From an uncultured Parafilimonas sp. (GTDB lineage: Bacteria; Bacteroidota; Bacteroidia; Chitinophagales; Chitinophagaceae): a DNA stretch of 16,049 nt. The translations under genes were made by a program, and so were the position numbers. The stretch is taken from NCBI GenBank assembly GCA_937892395.1, contig CALAGJ010000011.1, positions 1 to 16,049 on the forward strand. The letters are read 5' to 3'. The notes beneath the pieces are model-generated. The model worked only from the letters and a program-made list of their open reading frames with translations. It did no database searches and had not been told where the DNA came from. Within the stretch, counting starts at the first letter, position 1; each line of letters starts with the position of its first letter. Below, piece after piece: positions 15,701 through 16,049 of the stretch.

Positions 15701-16049
15701 CAGCAGCGGTCGAGCAGAAATTCATGTCTTATCAGGTCAGAATCAAGGACGCGGAAATTTCGACTCTTTCCTTTTGCAACAGGTCACTGGCTTGGGGGCC
15801 GATGATCCTGGGCTACAACCATCCGGCGATGGTGGAGCGACTGCGGGAGCAGGTGGCCATCAAGAAGTTCCTCCATAAGGACAATGCCGGGTGAGGCATG
15901 ATTCACCCGGTTGTACCCGTGGCCCGCCTCGCTCTCCAGCGCCTATTCCGGCATCGGCCAGTTCAAGGCGTTCACCATCGCCGTGGTGCTGTTCGGGACG
16001 GCCACGGTGCTGTTGACGTTGACCTCGATGATCGACGTGGTCGTCGAGG
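15700..16049. other. GC-rich foreign tail, probable chimeric assembly
   Basis: Composition jumps abruptly. In 15901-16020, 77 of 120 bases are G or C, against 19 of 60 in 15241-15300. The jump falls inside a conserved gene, whose frame dies at once beyond it. The tail is therefore from another organism joined by assembly or library chimerism. The exact join cannot be fixed better than about 15,683-15,723. The tail contains a short aminomutase-like fragment (15724-15894). On the plus strand a 49-codon open stretch (15902-16049) follows, with a hydrophobic segment AFTIAVVLFGTATVLLTLT, perhaps a piece of a membrane protein. Because these two pieces do not form a sensible gene order, the tail may itself be a mosaic. 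Confidence 0.88.
15724..15894 (+). pseudogene. Fragment resembling glutamate-1-semialdehyde aminomutase/class III aminotransferase
   Basis: A 56-codon frame in the foreign tail contains LAWGPMILGYNHPAMVERLREQ (residues 22-43 of the fragment). This resembles the GSWGPMILGHNHP-x-V block near the N-terminus of HemL-type class III PLP enzymes. The residues before it do not fit the family, and the frame ends in TGA 13 codons after it, so what is left is a splinter and not a gene. It belongs to the chimeric DNA and says nothing about the main organism. The identification rests on one block. Confidence 0.35.

Noticed and set aside
15579..15878. A 99-codon plus-strand frame crossing the chimeric join.
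   Set aside because: Its first part is antisense to the conserved enoyl-CoA hydratase gene and its second part is a different frame of the foreign tail; the product has no recognisable features.
15700..16049. Horizontally acquired island at the right end.
   Set aside because: There is no integrase, repeat or attachment site; the join cuts a core gene and the tail fragments are incoherent, so chimerism explains it better.

Overview
The window reads as a whole metagenomic contig from an AT-rich member of the Bacteroidota, most likely near Chitinophagaceae. The evidence is the gene families: a DUF3078 outer-membrane barrel, BshC, a DUF5522 mini-protein, a polyprenol-phosphate-mannose-synthase-like GT2, an orphan ~800-residue FtsX/MacB permease and a FadN-like 3-hydroxyacyl-CoA dehydrogenase/enoyl-CoA hydratase. 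Promoter -7 boxes of the TAnnTTTG type fit as well. Both ends are artefactual. Bases 1-49 are an Illumina TruSeq i5 adapter including its index, and from about 15,700 the sequence switches to unrelated GC-rich DNA, so only about 50-15,700 should be read as native chromosome.

Layout. Bases 50-1006 (-) hold bshC, cut by the contig edge so that it has no stop codon. Bases 1273-2149 (-) hold trmB followed by an overlapping DUF5522 gene, with a strong hairpin just upstream of trmB. Then come a DUF3078 barrel protein (2211-3146, -) and an acyltransferase-3 membrane enzyme (3259-4455, -). A divergent promoter region at 4456-4671 separates these from a two-gene plus-strand unit: a GT2 polyprenol-phosphate mannosyltransferase and a small ferredoxin-like-fold protein (4672-5797). 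The replicative polymerase dnaE (5820-9485, -) converges on it. A three-gene minus-strand unit follows at 9653-13952: a secreted 194-aa protein with a CxxCxGxG motif, an FtsX/MacB-type permease and a lipoprotein with eight 34-residue repeats. A 251-bp control region (13953-14203) holds a perfect 16-bp palindrome and the terminator of the next gene. That gene is the C-terminal half of a fatty-acid beta-oxidation protein (14204-~15,700, -), cut by the chimeric join.

Most of the window is housekeeping: thiol biosynthesis, tRNA modification, replication, lipid catabolism and envelope glycan or acyl modification. The part most worth study is the three-gene envelope unit. Its tight spacing (17 and 29 bp), the probable surface location of all three products, the strictly periodic repeat lipoprotein and the palindromic upstream site suggest a regulated cell-envelope module whose function I cannot name.

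No rRNA, tRNA, CRISPR array, insertion sequence or phage gene was seen. The gaps at 1007-1272, 3147-3258, 4456-4671, 9486-9652 and 13953-14203 contain no convincing gene, only the regulatory signals listed.
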